Positions 12,488 to 12,838 of a DNA stretch of 12,838 nucleotides are shown here, one piece after another. This DNA comes from Mageeibacillus sp. UBA3708 (GTDB taxonomy: Bacteria > Bacillota > Clostridia > Saccharofermentanales > Saccharofermentanaceae), in the NCBI GenBank assembly GCA_002371375.1, contig DFIB01000178.1, forward strand, positions 1 through 12,838. Direction: 5' to 3'. A program made the translations under genes and the position numbers. The notes below the pieces were generated by a model. The model saw nothing but the letters and a program-made list of their open reading frames with translations, ran no database searches and was not told the DNA's origin. The first letter of the stretch is position 1. The number at the start of each line of letters is the position of its first letter.

Positions 12488-12838
12488 ATGATGAGGTATG
12501 CGTCGATTACCAACTGTGGTAACAGGGAAGTTAATGAAGATTCGATAGGAACTGCACAGAACAATGGGTTAAGTCTTTTTGTAGTATGTGACGGATTGGG
12601 TGGTCATGGCAAAGGGGATCTGGCGTCATCACTTGTCCGCGATGTTTTCGTTAATCAGTTTGAGAAGTGTGATAATCCTGACTGCTTTCTCGGCGAGACC
12701 TTCATGATGGCGCAGGATCTTCTGATGTGTGAGCAGATATCTCTACATGCCAAGAGGCAGATGAAGACGACATGCGTTGCAATGCTCGCTGATAAGAAAA
12801 CAGTGAGGATCGGTCATATCGGCGATTCAAGATTATAT
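12488..12838 (+). CDS. PP2C-family Ser/Thr protein phosphatase, 3'-truncated by window
   Basis: The frame is open from ATG 12488 to the last base (117 residues), so only the N-terminal half is present. It shows PP2C motifs in order: REVNEDS (residues 13-19) with metal-ligand E17/D18, VVCDGLGGHGKGD (32-44) with D35, MKTTCVAMLAD (94-104), and IGHIGDSRLY (108-117). It would remove phosphate from Ser/Thr using two Mn/Mg ions in the cytoplasm. ATG 12488 or 12491 could be the start; GGAG (12473-12476) is rather far from both. Directly after a YukD-like gene, it suggests that this T7SS is controlled by reversible phosphorylation, with a Ser/Thr kinase or FHA-domain protein expected beyond the window. 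Confidence 0.92.
   Translation, partial: MMRYASITNCGNREVNEDSIGTAQNNGLSLFVVCDGLGGHGKGDLASSLVRDVFVNQFEKCDNPDCFLGETFMMAQDLLMCEQISLHAKRQMKTTCVAMLADKKTVRIGHIGDSRLY

Noticed and set aside
1..12838. Insertion sequences, integrases, attachment sites or CRISPR arrays
   Set aside because: No transposase, integrase or recombinase motifs and no flanking direct repeats were seen in any frame.

Overview
The window looks like a chromosomal stretch from a low-to-middle-GC Clostridia-type Firmicute (Lachnospiraceae or Ruminococcaceae-like). The reasons are AGGAGG-type ribosome sites, a TTG start, an AgrC/LytTR-style signalling operon, lipoproteins with Thr-Pro linkers, a Firmicutes-type type VII secretion (T7SS) cluster with a YukD/EsaB-like protein, and a surface protein whose C-terminal half is of a kind common in gut Clostridia. 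All convincing genes are on the + strand. The species cannot be named from the sequence.

Layout. (1) 2-1855: 3' part of a repeat-rich secreted or surface protein, followed by a hairpin. (2) 1945-6236: a tightly overlapping operon of five genes. They are a LytTR response regulator, three paralogous polytopic membrane proteins of AgrC/GHKL sensor-kinase type, and a YkgJ-type cysteine-rich protein, ending in a palindromic terminator. The first membrane protein has an intact ATP-binding domain but Gln where the phospho-accepting His should be. The other two keep the Arg-His-Asp phosphoacceptor motif but stop just after the dimerisation/phosphotransfer helices and have no ATPase domain. Together they look like a histidine kinase split over three subunits, and this is the most interesting item here. 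(3) 6237-6512: intergenic DNA with a nested inverted repeat and a possible PP2C-phosphatase remnant. (4) 6513-9053: a second LytTR regulator, paralogous to the first but lacking the phosphorylatable Asp and the conserved Lys, overlapping a lipoprotein gene, then a second lipoprotein. (5) 9178-12838: start of a T7SS locus. It holds a WXG100 protein, a hairpin, an unrecognised 213-residue protein, three small helical WXG-like proteins, an apparent effector with an N-terminal helical domain and a C39/papain-like cysteine peptidase domain, a YukD/EsaB-like ubiquitin-fold protein, and the start of a PP2C protein phosphatase that runs off the window.

How the parts may work together (inference). The CA-bearing subunit would phosphorylate His on one or both partner subunits in trans, and the phosphate would pass to Asp54 of the first LytTR regulator. 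Having two His donors would let two inputs share one catalytic subunit. The second, phosphorylation-blind LytTR protein may act constitutively, compete for the same sites or heterodimerise. Its position just before the T7SS genes makes control of the lipoproteins and secretion system plausible but unproven. The segment between the WXG100 gene and the YukD gene is AT-richer in sampled lines and looks like an exchangeable effector cassette.
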